The notes beneath the pieces are model-generated. The model worked only from the letters and a program-made list of their open reading frames with translations. It had not been told where the DNA came from and searched no databases. The position numbers and the translations under genes are program-made. From Rhodococcus yunnanensis NBRC 103083 (GTDB lineage Bacteria > Actinomycetota > Actinomycetes > Mycobacteriales > Mycobacteriaceae): a stretch of DNA of 59,092 nucleotides. The stretch lies in assembly GCF_001895005.1 (NCBI RefSeq), contig NZ_BCXH01000026.1, forward strand, positions 1 to 59,092, in the 5' to 3' direction. Of this stretch, positions 7,854 through 15,840 are shown in pieces (within the stretch, counting starts at the first letter, position 1; each line of letters begins with the position of its first letter).

Positions 7854-8023
7854 GCGGTGTGGTCTGTTGTGCGAAATAGGGACACCGCTGCAAGTGTCGG
7901 TTGCAGTCGTGGCATCAAGCAGTACGCTTGTAATGTTTGATGGCGCCCCGCTTCGGTGTACACGCGGCACAGGCGATGCAGAGACGGAAGACCACACACT
8001 TCCCAGGAGGACACGAACCCCAC

Positions 8024-9247
8024 ATGTCCAAGATCAAGGTCGAAGGCACAGTCGTCGAACTCGACGGCGACGAGATGACTCGGATCATCTGGCAGTTCAT
8101 CAAGGACAAGCTCATCCATCCGTACCTCGATGTCGATCTCGAGTACTACGACCTGGGCATCGAGTATCGCGACAAGACCGATGACCAAGTCACGATCGAC
8201 GCCGCCAACGCCATCAAGAAGCACGGGGTCGGGGTCAAGTGCGCCACCATCACCCCCGACGAGGCGCGCGTCGAGGAATTCGGCCTCAAGAAGATGTGGC
8301 GATCGCCGAACGGCACCATCCGCAACATTCTCGGTGGCACGATCTTTCGTGCACCGATCATCATCTCGAACGTCCCACGTCTGGTTCCGGGCTGGACCAA
8401 ACCGATCATCATCGGCCGTCACGCCTTCGGTGACCAGTACCGAGCCACGGACTTCAAGGTCCCGGGGCCGGGCACCGTCACCATCACCTACACCCCGTCC
8501 GACGGCGGTGAGCCGATCCAGCACGAACTGGTGAGGTTCACCGAGGCGAGTCTCGGCGGCGTCGTGCAGGGCCAGTACAACTTCAACCAGTCGATCATCG
8601 ACTTCGCGCGCGCGTCTCTGAACTACGGATTGCAGCAGAACTACCCGGTCTACCTATCGACGAAGAACACGATCCTGAAGGCATACGACGGCCAGTTCAA
8701 GGACACGTTCCAGCATGTGTACGAGACCGAGTTCAAGGCGGAGTTCGACGCCGCGGGCCTGACGTACGAGCACCGGCTCATCGACGACATGGTGGCGTCG
8801 TCGATGAAGTGGGAGGGCGGGTACGTGTGGGCTTGCAAGAACTACGACGGCGACGTGCAATCGGACACGGTGGCGCAAGGGTTCGGCTCGCTCGGGCTGA
8901 TGACGTCCGTTCTGTTGACTCCCGACGGCAGGACCTGCGAGGCGGAGGCGGCGCACGGCACCGTCACGCGCCACTTTCGTCAGCATCAACAGGGCAAGCC
9001 GACCTCGACGAACCCGATCGCGTCGATCTTCGCGTGGACGCGCGGACTCGAGCACCGAGGCAAGCTCGACGGCACCCCGGAGGTCGTCGGCTTCGCTCAG
9101 TCTCTCGAAGACGTCGTCATCAGAACCGTCGAAGGCGGCGAGATGACGAAGGATCTTGCCGCACTCGTGGGCGGTGACCAGGGATTTCTGACGACCGAGG
9201 AGTTCCTCGGGGCACTCGATGAGAACCTGCAGAAAGCGGCGCGCTGA
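8024..9247 (+). CDS. icd: NADP-dependent isocitrate dehydrogenase
   Basis: Homodimeric TCA-cycle enzyme of 407 residues that converts isocitrate to 2-oxoglutarate with NADP. It is of the eukaryote-like Icd1 type (about 410 residues) rather than the monomeric type of about 740. The substrate-binding segment SPNGTIRNILGGTIFR is present, as are the metal-site aspartates in LIDDMVAS and KNYDGDVQSD, and the C-terminal cofactor region ends STNPIASIFAWTRGL. AGGAGG lies at 8005-8010, 13 bases before the ATG at 8024. It is a single gene between the divergent metC leader and an MFS gene; icd next to the met genes is the same order as in mycobacteria. Confidence 0.96.
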   Translation: MSKIKVEGTVVELDGDEMTRIIWQFIKDKLIHPYLDVDLEYYDLGIEYRDKTDDQVTIDAANAIKKHGVGVKCATITPDEARVEEFGLKKMWRSPNGTIRNILGGTIFRAPIIISNVPRLVPGWTKPIIIGRHAFGDQYRATDFKVPGPGTVTITYTPSDGGEPIQHELVRFTEASLGGVVQGQYNFNQSIIDFARASLNYGLQQNYPVYLSTKNTILKAYDGQFKDTFQHVYETEFKAEFDAAGLTYEHRLIDDMVASSMKWEGGYVWACKNYDGDVQSDTVAQGFGSLGLMTSVLLTPDGRTCEAEAAHGTVTRHFRQHQQGKPTSTNPIASIFAWTRGLEHRGKLDGTPEVVGFAQSLEDVVIRTVEGGEMTKDLAALVGGDQGFLTTEEFLGALDENLQKAAR

Positions 9248-9382
9248 TCGGGGGTATCCACCCGGGTGAGGACAATCACCGCTGATCGATTCGAAATTCG
9301 GTTGCGGTCGGGACGACAATCGAAGATCGGGTCCGTCCCCTCTCTTCTTGTCCTCACCGATATCCGTTAGGTCGTATTTTCT

Positions 9383-10660
9383 GTGTCTGTCACCGGTTCC
9401 GCTCTCGCCGGAAATGTTGGCGTCGTGCGTTCGAGGGTGTCGCACGGAGCGAGTACGAGCCGTCGGCCGCACACCACTCGCCGACGGCTCGCCATGCTCG
9501 CACTGTCGATAGGTGGCTTCGGCATCGGCACCACCGAGTTCGCGTCGATGGGGTTGCTTCCCGACGTCGCGACGACAATGGGGATTTCGGAGCCGTCCGC
9601 CGGTCACATGATCTCGGCGTACGCACTGGGAGTGGTCGTCGGTGCACCCGCGATCGCGACCCTCGCCGCGCGAGTTCCCCGGCGAGTACTGCTGATCACG
9701 CTGATGGTGGCGTTCACGCTCGGCAACCTGGGCACGATGTTCGCGCCCAGCTTCCATGAACTGGTCGCGTCCCGGTTCGTCGCAGGCCTGCCGCACGGCG
9801 CGTACTTCGGCATCGCGGCACTCGTTGCAGCCCACCTCGCCGAGCCGGGCAAGCGGGCCAAAGCCGTGGCCACGGTCATGATGGGGTTGTCGATCGCCAA
9901 CGTCGTGGGCGTACCGGCCGCGACGTGGTTGGGGCAGAGCCTCGGTTGGCGAAGTGCATTCGGTGTGGTCGGCGTCATCGGCGCACTGACGGTTGCGGCA
10001 CTGATCGCGTGGATGCCACGTCTGGACGGCATGCCCACCACCAATCCGATCACCGAACTCGGCGCGCTGCGTCGCAGTCAGGTCTGGATGACGTTGTTCG
10101 TCGGCATGGTGGGCTTCGGCGGCATGTTCGCGGTGTACACCTACATCTCGTCGACGCTGACCGATGTGGCTGGTCTGGCGAAAGCGCTCGTGCCGCTGGC
10201 GCTGATGATCTACGGCCTCGGCATGGTCGCAGGCAACTATTTCGGTGGGTGGCTGGCCGACCGGTACCAGCTGCGTGGGACGTTCGTCGGGCTGCTCGCG
10301 ATGGCGGTGTTCCTCGCCGTGTTCGTGCTTGCGGCACACAATCAGATCAGTGCGTTGCTTCTGGTGTTCTTGATCGGGGCCTCGGGTTCGTCCGTCATTC
10401 CCGGCCTGCAGACTCGGCTGATGGATGTCGCCGACGATGCGCAGACGCTGGCTGCGTCGCTGAACCACGCGGCATTCAACTTGGCCAATGCCATCGGTGC
10501 CGCTCTCGGCGGCGCGGTGATCGCAGGCGGGTTCGGCTACACGGCGCCGGCGGCGGTCGGCTCGGTTCTTGCCGTTGCAGGACTTGCCGTACTCGCGACG
10601 GCGATGTGGATGCAGCGACGGACCGACGCCAAGGCTGCTGCCCGCGTCCCTGCTGCCTGA
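9383..10660 (+). CDS. MFS transporter, DHA1-type exporter
   Basis: Membrane protein of 425 residues with about 12 transmembrane helices and an extended basic N-terminus (residues 1-35). The sequence resembles the AraJ/PbuE branch of the drug:H+ antiporter-1 family: helix 1 contains GGFGIGTTEFASMGLLPDVA, and the loop between helices 2 and 3 has the basic ARVPRRVLL. These proteins export sugars, purines or drugs; the substrate cannot be told from sequence. The GTG at 9383 is the furthest upstream good start; an internal ATG near helix 1 is possible. It is monocistronic, closed by a hairpin at 10669-10726. Confidence 0.85.
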   Translation: MSVTGSALAGNVGVVRSRVSHGASTSRRPHTTRRRLAMLALSIGGFGIGTTEFASMGLLPDVATTMGISEPSAGHMISAYALGVVVGAPAIATLAARVPRRVLLITLMVAFTLGNLGTMFAPSFHELVASRFVAGLPHGAYFGIAALVAAHLAEPGKRAKAVATVMMGLSIANVVGVPAATWLGQSLGWRSAFGVVGVIGALTVAALIAWMPRLDGMPTTNPITELGALRRSQVWMTLFVGMVGFGGMFAVYTYISSTLTDVAGLAKALVPLALMIYGLGMVAGNYFGGWLADRYQLRGTFVGLLAMAVFLAVFVLAAHNQISALLLVFLIGASGSSVIPGLQTRLMDVADDAQTLAASLNHAAFNLANAIGAALGGAVIAGGFGYTAPAAVGSVLAVAGLAVLATAMWMQRRTDAKAAARVPAA

Positions 10661-10668
10661 CCTCCCGG

Positions 10669-10726
10669 CCGAGATCGAAGTTGTGTAGCGACTTCGGCTG
10701 AAATTCGTCCACAGCTTCGATCTCGG
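10669..10726. terminator. Bidirectional hairpin between convergent MFS and siderophore-binding genes
   Basis: CCGAGATCGAAG at 10669-10680 and its exact complement at 10715-10726 bracket a 34-base loop that contains a second short pairing (CGAAGT with ACTTCG). It lies 8 bases after the MFS stop and 11 bases after the end of the opposing gene, so it fits a shared terminator. Confidence 0.65.
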
Positions 10727-10736
10727 TGAGCAGGAA

Positions 10737-11774
10737 TCAGCTCGAGGTGGTCGCTGCGCCTTCGCCTGCCAGTGTGCTGGCGAACGCCGGGGTCAGCTTG
10801 TCGATGACGTACGGCAAGCTCAACAGGCTGGTGAAGTAGATGGCACCGGCCGTGACGTCGTCGGTGAAGACGAGTTTGTTCTCCTTGACCGCATCGAGGT
10901 TCTGGTACACCGGTTCCTGCTCGAGCGTCGTACGGTCCTCGGGAGACTCGGTTGCCCACAGCAGTACATCGGCAGCGTTCAGAACCGACAAGTTCTCCAG
11001 TGGAATATTGGCCTGGCCGCCACCCTCGGGCGGTGCAAAAGCATCGATCTCGGACGGTACGACGAAGCCGAGCCTCGTCAGGAAGTCGGTGCTCAGCCCG
11101 TTCTGGTACGCGATCGCCGCGCCGTCGTAGAACGCGTTCTGAAGGAAGACCGCTTTCGCGCCGTCGAACTCGGGATTCGCGGCCTTGGCCGCGTCGAACT
11201 TGTCGGCGATCCCGTCGATGAGCTCGTCGACCTCGTTCTTCTTCCCGAGCGCTGTGCCGATGTTGCGTGCCTGGACATCCCATGGCTCGAAATATCCGGT
11301 GTAGTCGCCCGACTGGGCGATGGTCGGTGCGATCTCGCTGAGCTTGGTGTACGACTCCTCGTCCAAGCCTGCATTCGTTCCGACGATCAGGTCCGGCTTC
11401 AGGGCGGCGATGCGTTCGTACTGGAAGCCGTCGTCCGCGCTCAGTACCTCGGGCTGTGCATCTCCCAGAGCTTCCTGAGCCCACGGCCACGTTGCGTACG
11501 GCTGCTCGCCGTACCACTCGGTGACGCCCACCGGCTTGACACCGAGTGCGAGCAGAGTGTCCTGCTCGGTGTAGCCGACCACCACGACACGTTCCGGTTC
11601 GGCGTCGATCGTCGTCTCGCCGAAGGCATGGTCGACGGTGACGGGAAAGGCGCCGCCGGACGAATTGGTGCTGCTCTCCTTGGACGAGTCGTCCGAGGAG
11701 GAACATGCGGAGAGCAGCAGTCCTGCCGCCAGTACGGCGGCGGTCAACCGCGTGAATCGCTTGGATTCGACCAT
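10737..11774 (-). CDS. Iron-siderophore ABC transporter substrate-binding lipoprotein
   Basis: Extracytoplasmic receptor of 345 residues for an Fe-siderophore uptake system (class III, FecB/FhuD-like periplasmic-binding fold). It has a lipoprotein signal with LLLSAC and acylated Cys24, then a Ser-rich linker. The core shows the two-lobe pattern: RVVVVGYTEQDTLLALGVKPVGVT at the start of lobe 1, IAALKPDLIVGTN in the middle, and a long bridging helix around residues 190-215. No permease or ATPase genes are adjacent, so it must work with a transporter encoded elsewhere. An IdeR/DtxR box lies 34 bases before the ATG, so the gene should be repressed when iron is plentiful. Confidence 0.9.
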   Translation of the reverse strand: MVESKRFTRLTAAVLAAGLLLSACSSSDDSSKESSTNSSGGAFPVTVDHAFGETTIDAEPERVVVVGYTEQDTLLALGVKPVGVTEWYGEQPYATWPWAQEALGDAQPEVLSADDGFQYERIAALKPDLIVGTNAGLDEESYTKLSEIAPTIAQSGDYTGYFEPWDVQARNIGTALGKKNEVDELIDGIADKFDAAKAANPEFDGAKAVFLQNAFYDGAAIAYQNGLSTDFLTRLGFVVPSEIDAFAPPEGGGQANIPLENLSVLNAADVLLWATESPEDRTTLEQEPVYQNLDAVKENKLVFTDDVTAGAIYFTSLLSLPYVIDKLTPAFASTLAGEGAATTSS

Positions 11775-11807
11775 GAGGGGTACCTTTCGGGAAGCAGAGA
11801 AGTCGGC

Positions 11808-11826
11808 TAAGGCTAGCCGAGCCTTA
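11808..11826 (-). promoter_or_regulatory. IdeR/DtxR iron box
   Basis: TAAGGCTAGCCGAGCCTTA matches the IdeR consensus TWAGGTTAGSCTAACCTWA at 16 of 19 positions and is nearly palindromic. It lies 34-52 bases upstream of the siderophore-binding lipoprotein start, the expected promoter position. Confidence 0.75.
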
Positions 11827-11858
11827 CTAATTTCGCGATACCCGGTCGCCCGAAATTT

Positions 11859-13904
11859 TCAGTAGCCACTGCCGAGGTCGTAAACCGTCGAGGCTCCGAC
11901 GGTCGTCGCGGTGAAGTTCGCGGCGACCCACGTCGAGATCTCCGAGTTCCCACCACGTCCGCCGCCTTGCCCGCCGCCGATGTAGTAGCCGACGTCGCCT
12001 GCCTTCACCCACTCCTGAAACTGTTCGAGGCTCGGAGCCGGGTCCCCGCTCCAGCCGCCGATGGCCATCACGGCCGTACCGGAGGCGAGCTCGATGCCTG
12101 CTGCCGATTGAGAACCGTTGGTCGCGGCCGCCCAGCGTGAGTCGGCGTTCTGCAGCAGCGTCACCAACGCCGGGTCGGTGCTGCCGCCGTCCATACCTCC
12201 CATGCCCCCGCCCGGTGCCTGGTTCATGGTCGGCGCCTCCCTCGCCCCTGTTGCTTCGGACGCTGCTGGGTCGGGCGCCGTCGCTGCCGCGTTGTCCCTG
12301 GTGCGAGACGCGCCGCCGAATCCGCCCATGCCGCTCATCTCTCCGCTACCGGCCGGACCGACGCTCGGGATGGATCCAGCATGCGGATTGGCAACTGTGG
12401 CAACGGTATAGGCGGCCGTGCCGCCGAGTCCGGACAGCATCGCGAGTGCGATCACCACCGTGGTCGCCCGCCGAATCCGGTGCACCGCACCGAGAGCGAG
12501 CCCGACGGCCGCGGCGACCGTGCCCGCGAGGAGGATCCACTTCAGTGCGGGCAACCAGCTCGCGTTGCGGTTCAACAACACCCAGGCCGACACTCCGGAT
12601 GCCAGGGTCACTGCGGACAGTCCGAATCGTGCCCAGACGCGGTCGCGTTCGAGCCAGAGCGCGTAGACGCCGGTGCCGATCATCCCGGCGATCGCAGGTG
12701 AGAGTGCGACGGTGTAATACGGGTGCACGGTTCCGGACATGTAGCTGAAGATCACGCCGGTGACGACGAACCATCCGCCCCACAGAATCAGCGAGGCACG
12801 CACCACGTCGGTGCGGGGCGCCCTGCCGCGAGCGACGAATCCCAGAATCAGCGCGATCAGTGCCGCGGGGATCAACCACGAGATCTCGAAGCCCATTTCG
12901 CTTCCGAAGAGGCGATCGAGGCCGGTGGAACCACCGAAGCTCGATCCGGCCTGACCCCCGCCCGGCCCGCCCATGCCGCCCGGCATTCCTCCCGCCATGT
13001 CGCCCGGCATACCTGCACCCTCAGGTCCGGGCATGGTTTCCGCGGAGCCACCGCCGCGACTCTGCCCGAAGATACGTCCCAGACCGTTGTAACCGAGCAC
13101 GAGGTCCATGACGGAGTTGTCGGTGGAGCCGCCGATGTACGGGCGCGAGTCCACCGGCCAGACGATGGTGGCAACGACCCACCACCCGGCGGAGACCACG
13201 AGAGCCGCTGCCGCCGCAAGAAGATGGATCAGCCGCGGAATCAGGCGAGCACGCCCCGCGACGAGGTAGACCAGTCCGAATGCCGGAAGTACGAGCAGCC
13301 CCTGCATCATCTTGGTGAGAAACGCGAATCCGAGAGCGACTCCGGCGAGCGCGAGCCAGCCTGCGGCTCGTCGTCCGACCTCGGTCGAGACCGCGCGGAT
13401 GACGAAGTAGCCGCCCAGCGTCATCAGGAGCACCAGGAGTGCGTCGGGGTTGTCGAAGCGGAACATGAGTGCCGCCGCAGGAGTCGATGCCAGCACCGCA
13501 CCTGCCAGCAGCCCCGCACCGGGAGAGGCGACACGCTTGACTGCCGCGTGGACGAGGGCAACCGCGCCGACACCCATCACTGCTTGCGGCACGAGGATGC
13601 TGGCACTCGAGAATCCGAAGATCCTCGCAGACAGCGCCATCACCCATATCGACGCAGGCGGTTTGTCGACGGTGATGAAGTTCGACGAGTCGAGCGAGGC
13701 GAAGAACATCGCCTTCCAGTTCTGCGCGCCTGCCTGAGCAGCGGCGGCGTAGAAGCTGTTGGCGTATCCGCTCGACGTCAGGTCCCACAGGTACAGCACT
13801 GCCGTGCCTGCCAGTAGAACTGCAAGTCCCAGTCGATATCTGTTGCGGACGAGCGGGCTCGTTCTCGTTTCGGTCTCGTGCTGGGTGTTGTCCACCGAAG
13901 TCAT
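11859..13904 (-). CDS. ArnT/PMT-family polyprenyl-phosphate sugar glycosyltransferase
   Basis: Integral membrane GT-C glycosyltransferase of 681 residues. It transfers a sugar from a polyprenyl-phosphate donor to an extracytoplasmic acceptor; the acceptor is unknown. The first transmembrane helix is at about residues 25-42, the long first outer loop holds the diagnostic ITVDKPPASIW (Asp80), and about ten more hydrophobic helices follow to residue 505. The last 170 residues form an exported soluble domain. Two low-complexity Gly/Met-rich stretches (about residues 283-328, and near the C-terminal domain) are unusual. The ATG at 13904 has GGGAG about ten bases upstream. The divergent neighbour is a two-component regulator, which may control it. 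Confidence 0.87.
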   Translation of the reverse strand: MTSVDNTQHETETRTSPLVRNRYRLGLAVLLAGTAVLYLWDLTSSGYANSFYAAAAQAGAQNWKAMFFASLDSSNFITVDKPPASIWVMALSARIFGFSSASILVPQAVMGVGAVALVHAAVKRVASPGAGLLAGAVLASTPAAALMFRFDNPDALLVLLMTLGGYFVIRAVSTEVGRRAAGWLALAGVALGFAFLTKMMQGLLVLPAFGLVYLVAGRARLIPRLIHLLAAAAALVVSAGWWVVATIVWPVDSRPYIGGSTDNSVMDLVLGYNGLGRIFGQSRGGGSAETMPGPEGAGMPGDMAGGMPGGMGGPGGGQAGSSFGGSTGLDRLFGSEMGFEISWLIPAALIALILGFVARGRAPRTDVVRASLILWGGWFVVTGVIFSYMSGTVHPYYTVALSPAIAGMIGTGVYALWLERDRVWARFGLSAVTLASGVSAWVLLNRNASWLPALKWILLAGTVAAAVGLALGAVHRIRRATTVVIALAMLSGLGGTAAYTVATVANPHAGSIPSVGPAGSGEMSGMGGFGGASRTRDNAAATAPDPAASEATGAREAPTMNQAPGGGMGGMDGGSTDPALVTLLQNADSRWAAATNGSQSAAGIELASGTAVMAIGGWSGDPAPSLEQFQEWVKAGDVGYYIGGGQGGGRGGNSEISTWVAANFTATTVGASTVYDLGSGY

Positions 13905-14062
13905 CGCAGTCTTCTCCCTCTGATCACGCATGCAAGAGTGACCGGAGAACCGTCGGAGCAGCTGCGCGCCAGCTGTGTCTTTGCTGTGTGTGGCGATCTC
14001 GCTCGTCCGAGATCTTCACCGAACCTCCACATTTCCCGTCCGTCTCCTCCACGACGGACCTC

Positions 14063-14068
14063 TACTGT
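14063..14068 (+). promoter_or_regulatory. -10 element for leaderless response regulator
   Basis: TACTGT (TAnnnT) ends seven bases before the ATG at 14076. No Shine-Dalgarno sequence is visible, so a leaderless message starting at that ATG is likely. Confidence 0.45.
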
Positions 14069-14075
14069 CATGTCC

Positions 14076-14747
14076 ATGAACCGAACCGTGCTGGTCGTGG
14101 ACGACGAGCCGACCATCTCCGAAGCCGTTGCTGCACGTCTGCGCGGCGAGGGATTCGACGTCGTCACTGCAGCCGACGGTCCGTCCGCAGTCGAGATGTG
14201 CGCGCGGGTGCAGCCGGATGCCGTCGTTCTCGACGTCATGCTCCCGGGTTTCGACGGTTTGGAAGTGTGCCGCCGGATTCAGGCCGGTCGGCCGGTGCCC
14301 GTGTTGATGCTCACTGCGAAGTCGGACGAGACCGACATGCTCATCGGGCTCGGTGTCGGTGCCGACGACTATCTCTCGAAACCGTTCAGCATGCGCGAGC
14401 TCGTGGCACGTGTACACGCACTTCTTCGCCGGGTCGATCGCAGCTCGATGGGGTCCACGCACATGGACGTAGGTCCGATACGAATCGATCATGACGCGCG
14501 GCGGGTATCGAGCGACGCGGGTGAGATCCACTTGACGAGCACCGAATTCGACATTCTCGTCTACCTGTCCCATCGTCCGCGTACGGCAGTGGCACGCGAG
14601 ACGCTCCTGGCCGAGCTGTGGGGATGGGAGGACTCGGCGAGTTCGCGGACAGTCGACAGTCACGTGAAAGCGTTGCGCCGCAAGCTGGGCGGCGATCTGA
14701 TCCGGACGGTGCACGGCGTCGGATATGCGCTGGAGGTGCCGAGATGA
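14076..14747 (+). CDS. OmpR/PhoB-family response regulator
   Basis: Cytosolic DNA-binding regulator of 223 residues. The receiver domain (residues 1-115) has the acidic pair Asp9/Asp10, the phosphorylation site Asp53 in VLDVMLPGFDG, the Thr80 switch and Lys102 in LSKPFS. The C-terminal winged-helix domain (about 125-223) shows LTSTEFDILVYL, the recognition helix SSRTVDSHVKALRRKLG and the wing IRTVHGVGYAL. The paired histidine kinase follows with a four-base ATGA overlap. ATG 14076 is favoured over ATG 14070 because a -10 box lies seven bases upstream of it. The divergently transcribed ArnT-type gene and the downstream DUF4173 gene are candidate targets. Confidence 0.93.
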   Translation: MNRTVLVVDDEPTISEAVAARLRGEGFDVVTAADGPSAVEMCARVQPDAVVLDVMLPGFDGLEVCRRIQAGRPVPVLMLTAKSDETDMLIGLGVGADDYLSKPFSMRELVARVHALLRRVDRSSMGSTHMDVGPIRIDHDARRVSSDAGEIHLTSTEFDILVYLSHRPRTAVARETLLAELWGWEDSASSRTVDSHVKALRRKLGGDLIRTVHGVGYALEVPR

Positions 14748-15730
14748 CGTTCGACGGAGTCACACGGCTCCTTCCGCGCCCGCTCGATTCCCTGCGGTCG
14801 TTCAAACTCAAGGTCGCGCTCATCGTCGGTATTGCACTGACTCTTGCCTGTGTGACGTTCTGGCTCGGTGCTGGAACGCAATTTCGGTACACCCTGCTCG
14901 CGGCACTCGTGGTCTCGCTCGCCGCGACGCAGGTGGTCGCGCACGGGATGACGTCGCCGCTGCGGGAGATGACGGCGGCAGCGAAAGCCATGGCACGGGG
15001 CGACTATTCGACGCGGGTGCGCGCTACCTCTCGTGACGAGGTCGGGCAACTCGCCGAGGCGTTCAACATCATGTCGACCGACCTCGAGGCCGCCGACAAG
15101 TATCGCCGCGAGCTCATCGGGAATGTCTCTCACGAGTTGAAGACTCCGATCGCAGCCCTTCGTGCGGTTCTGGAGAACGTCGTCGACGGTGTCACCGAAC
15201 CCGATCCGACGACTCTGGAACAGGCGCTGCGGCAGACGGAGAGGCTGGGAGACCTCGTATCGGAACTGCTCGATCTTTCGCGTCTCGAAGGGGGAGTGCT
15301 TCGGCTCGATCCGGAGAGTTTCACGGTCCGTGAGTTTCTCGCCGATGCCGCACGAGGCCGACCCTCGGTGCGCCTCGATGTTCACCCTCGGACGCTGACC
15401 GTGATCGCCGATCGATCGCGGTTGACTCAGGTGGTCTCGAACCTCGTCGACAACGCGGTGCGGCACGCACCGTCGGGGACCGAGGTGGTCGTCTCGGTTC
15501 GGCAGTGTGCGAACGGATTCCGGCTCGACGTGGTCGACAGTGGTCCCGGTATCGAGCCTTCCGAGCGAAGTGCGGTGTTCGACCGCTTCACTCGGGGCGG
15601 AGCAACCGACGGTGGCACCGGTCTCGGCCTCGCCATTGCACGATGGGCGACCGAATTGCACGGCGGAACCATCGAGGTTCTCGGTCGCAGCCCCGGTTGC
15701 CACATCAGAGTGACCATTCCCCAGCACTGA
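14744..15730 (+). CDS. Sensor histidine kinase
   Basis: Membrane sensor kinase of 328 residues paired with the upstream response regulator. Two transmembrane helices (about residues 22-42 and 50-67) are separated by only a few residues, so there is almost no extracellular sensor domain; this suggests sensing in the membrane or through a partner. HAMP domain about 66-118, then the HisKA H-box NVSHELKTP with His130, the N-box VVSNLVDNAVRHAP, the G1 box DSGPGIE and the G2 box GTGLGLAI. The start overlaps the regulator stop (ATGA). The kinase is compact compared with the usual 450-500 residues of periplasmic-sensing types. Confidence 0.93.
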   Translation: MTFDGVTRLLPRPLDSLRSFKLKVALIVGIALTLACVTFWLGAGTQFRYTLLAALVVSLAATQVVAHGMTSPLREMTAAAKAMARGDYSTRVRATSRDEVGQLAEAFNIMSTDLEAADKYRRELIGNVSHELKTPIAALRAVLENVVDGVTEPDPTTLEQALRQTERLGDLVSELLDLSRLEGGVLRLDPESFTVREFLADAARGRPSVRLDVHPRTLTVIADRSRLTQVVSNLVDNAVRHAPSGTEVVVSVRQCANGFRLDVVDSGPGIEPSERSAVFDRFTRGGATDGGTGLGLAIARWATELHGGTIEVLGRSPGCHIRVTIPQH

Positions 15731-15840
15731 CATCCGAATTCATGCGGCTCCGCCGCCCGTGCACGCACAGTGACAGCCCGGCGGTACTGCGCGCACGGGG
15801 GTGACCGCGTCATGCCCGAAATATCCGAAAGAGGTCTGCT

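Noticed and set aside
9248..9382. tRNA or small RNA between icd and the MFS gene
   Set aside because: No cloverleaf or strong hairpin could be drawn.
8654..10468. Minus-strand 604-codon open frame
   Set aside because: It runs antisense through icd and the MFS gene, both clearly real, and has an Arg/His/Asp-rich composition with no recognisable domain.
12723..13817. Plus-strand 364-codon open frame
   Set aside because: It is antisense to the ArnT-like gene, with shadow-type composition.
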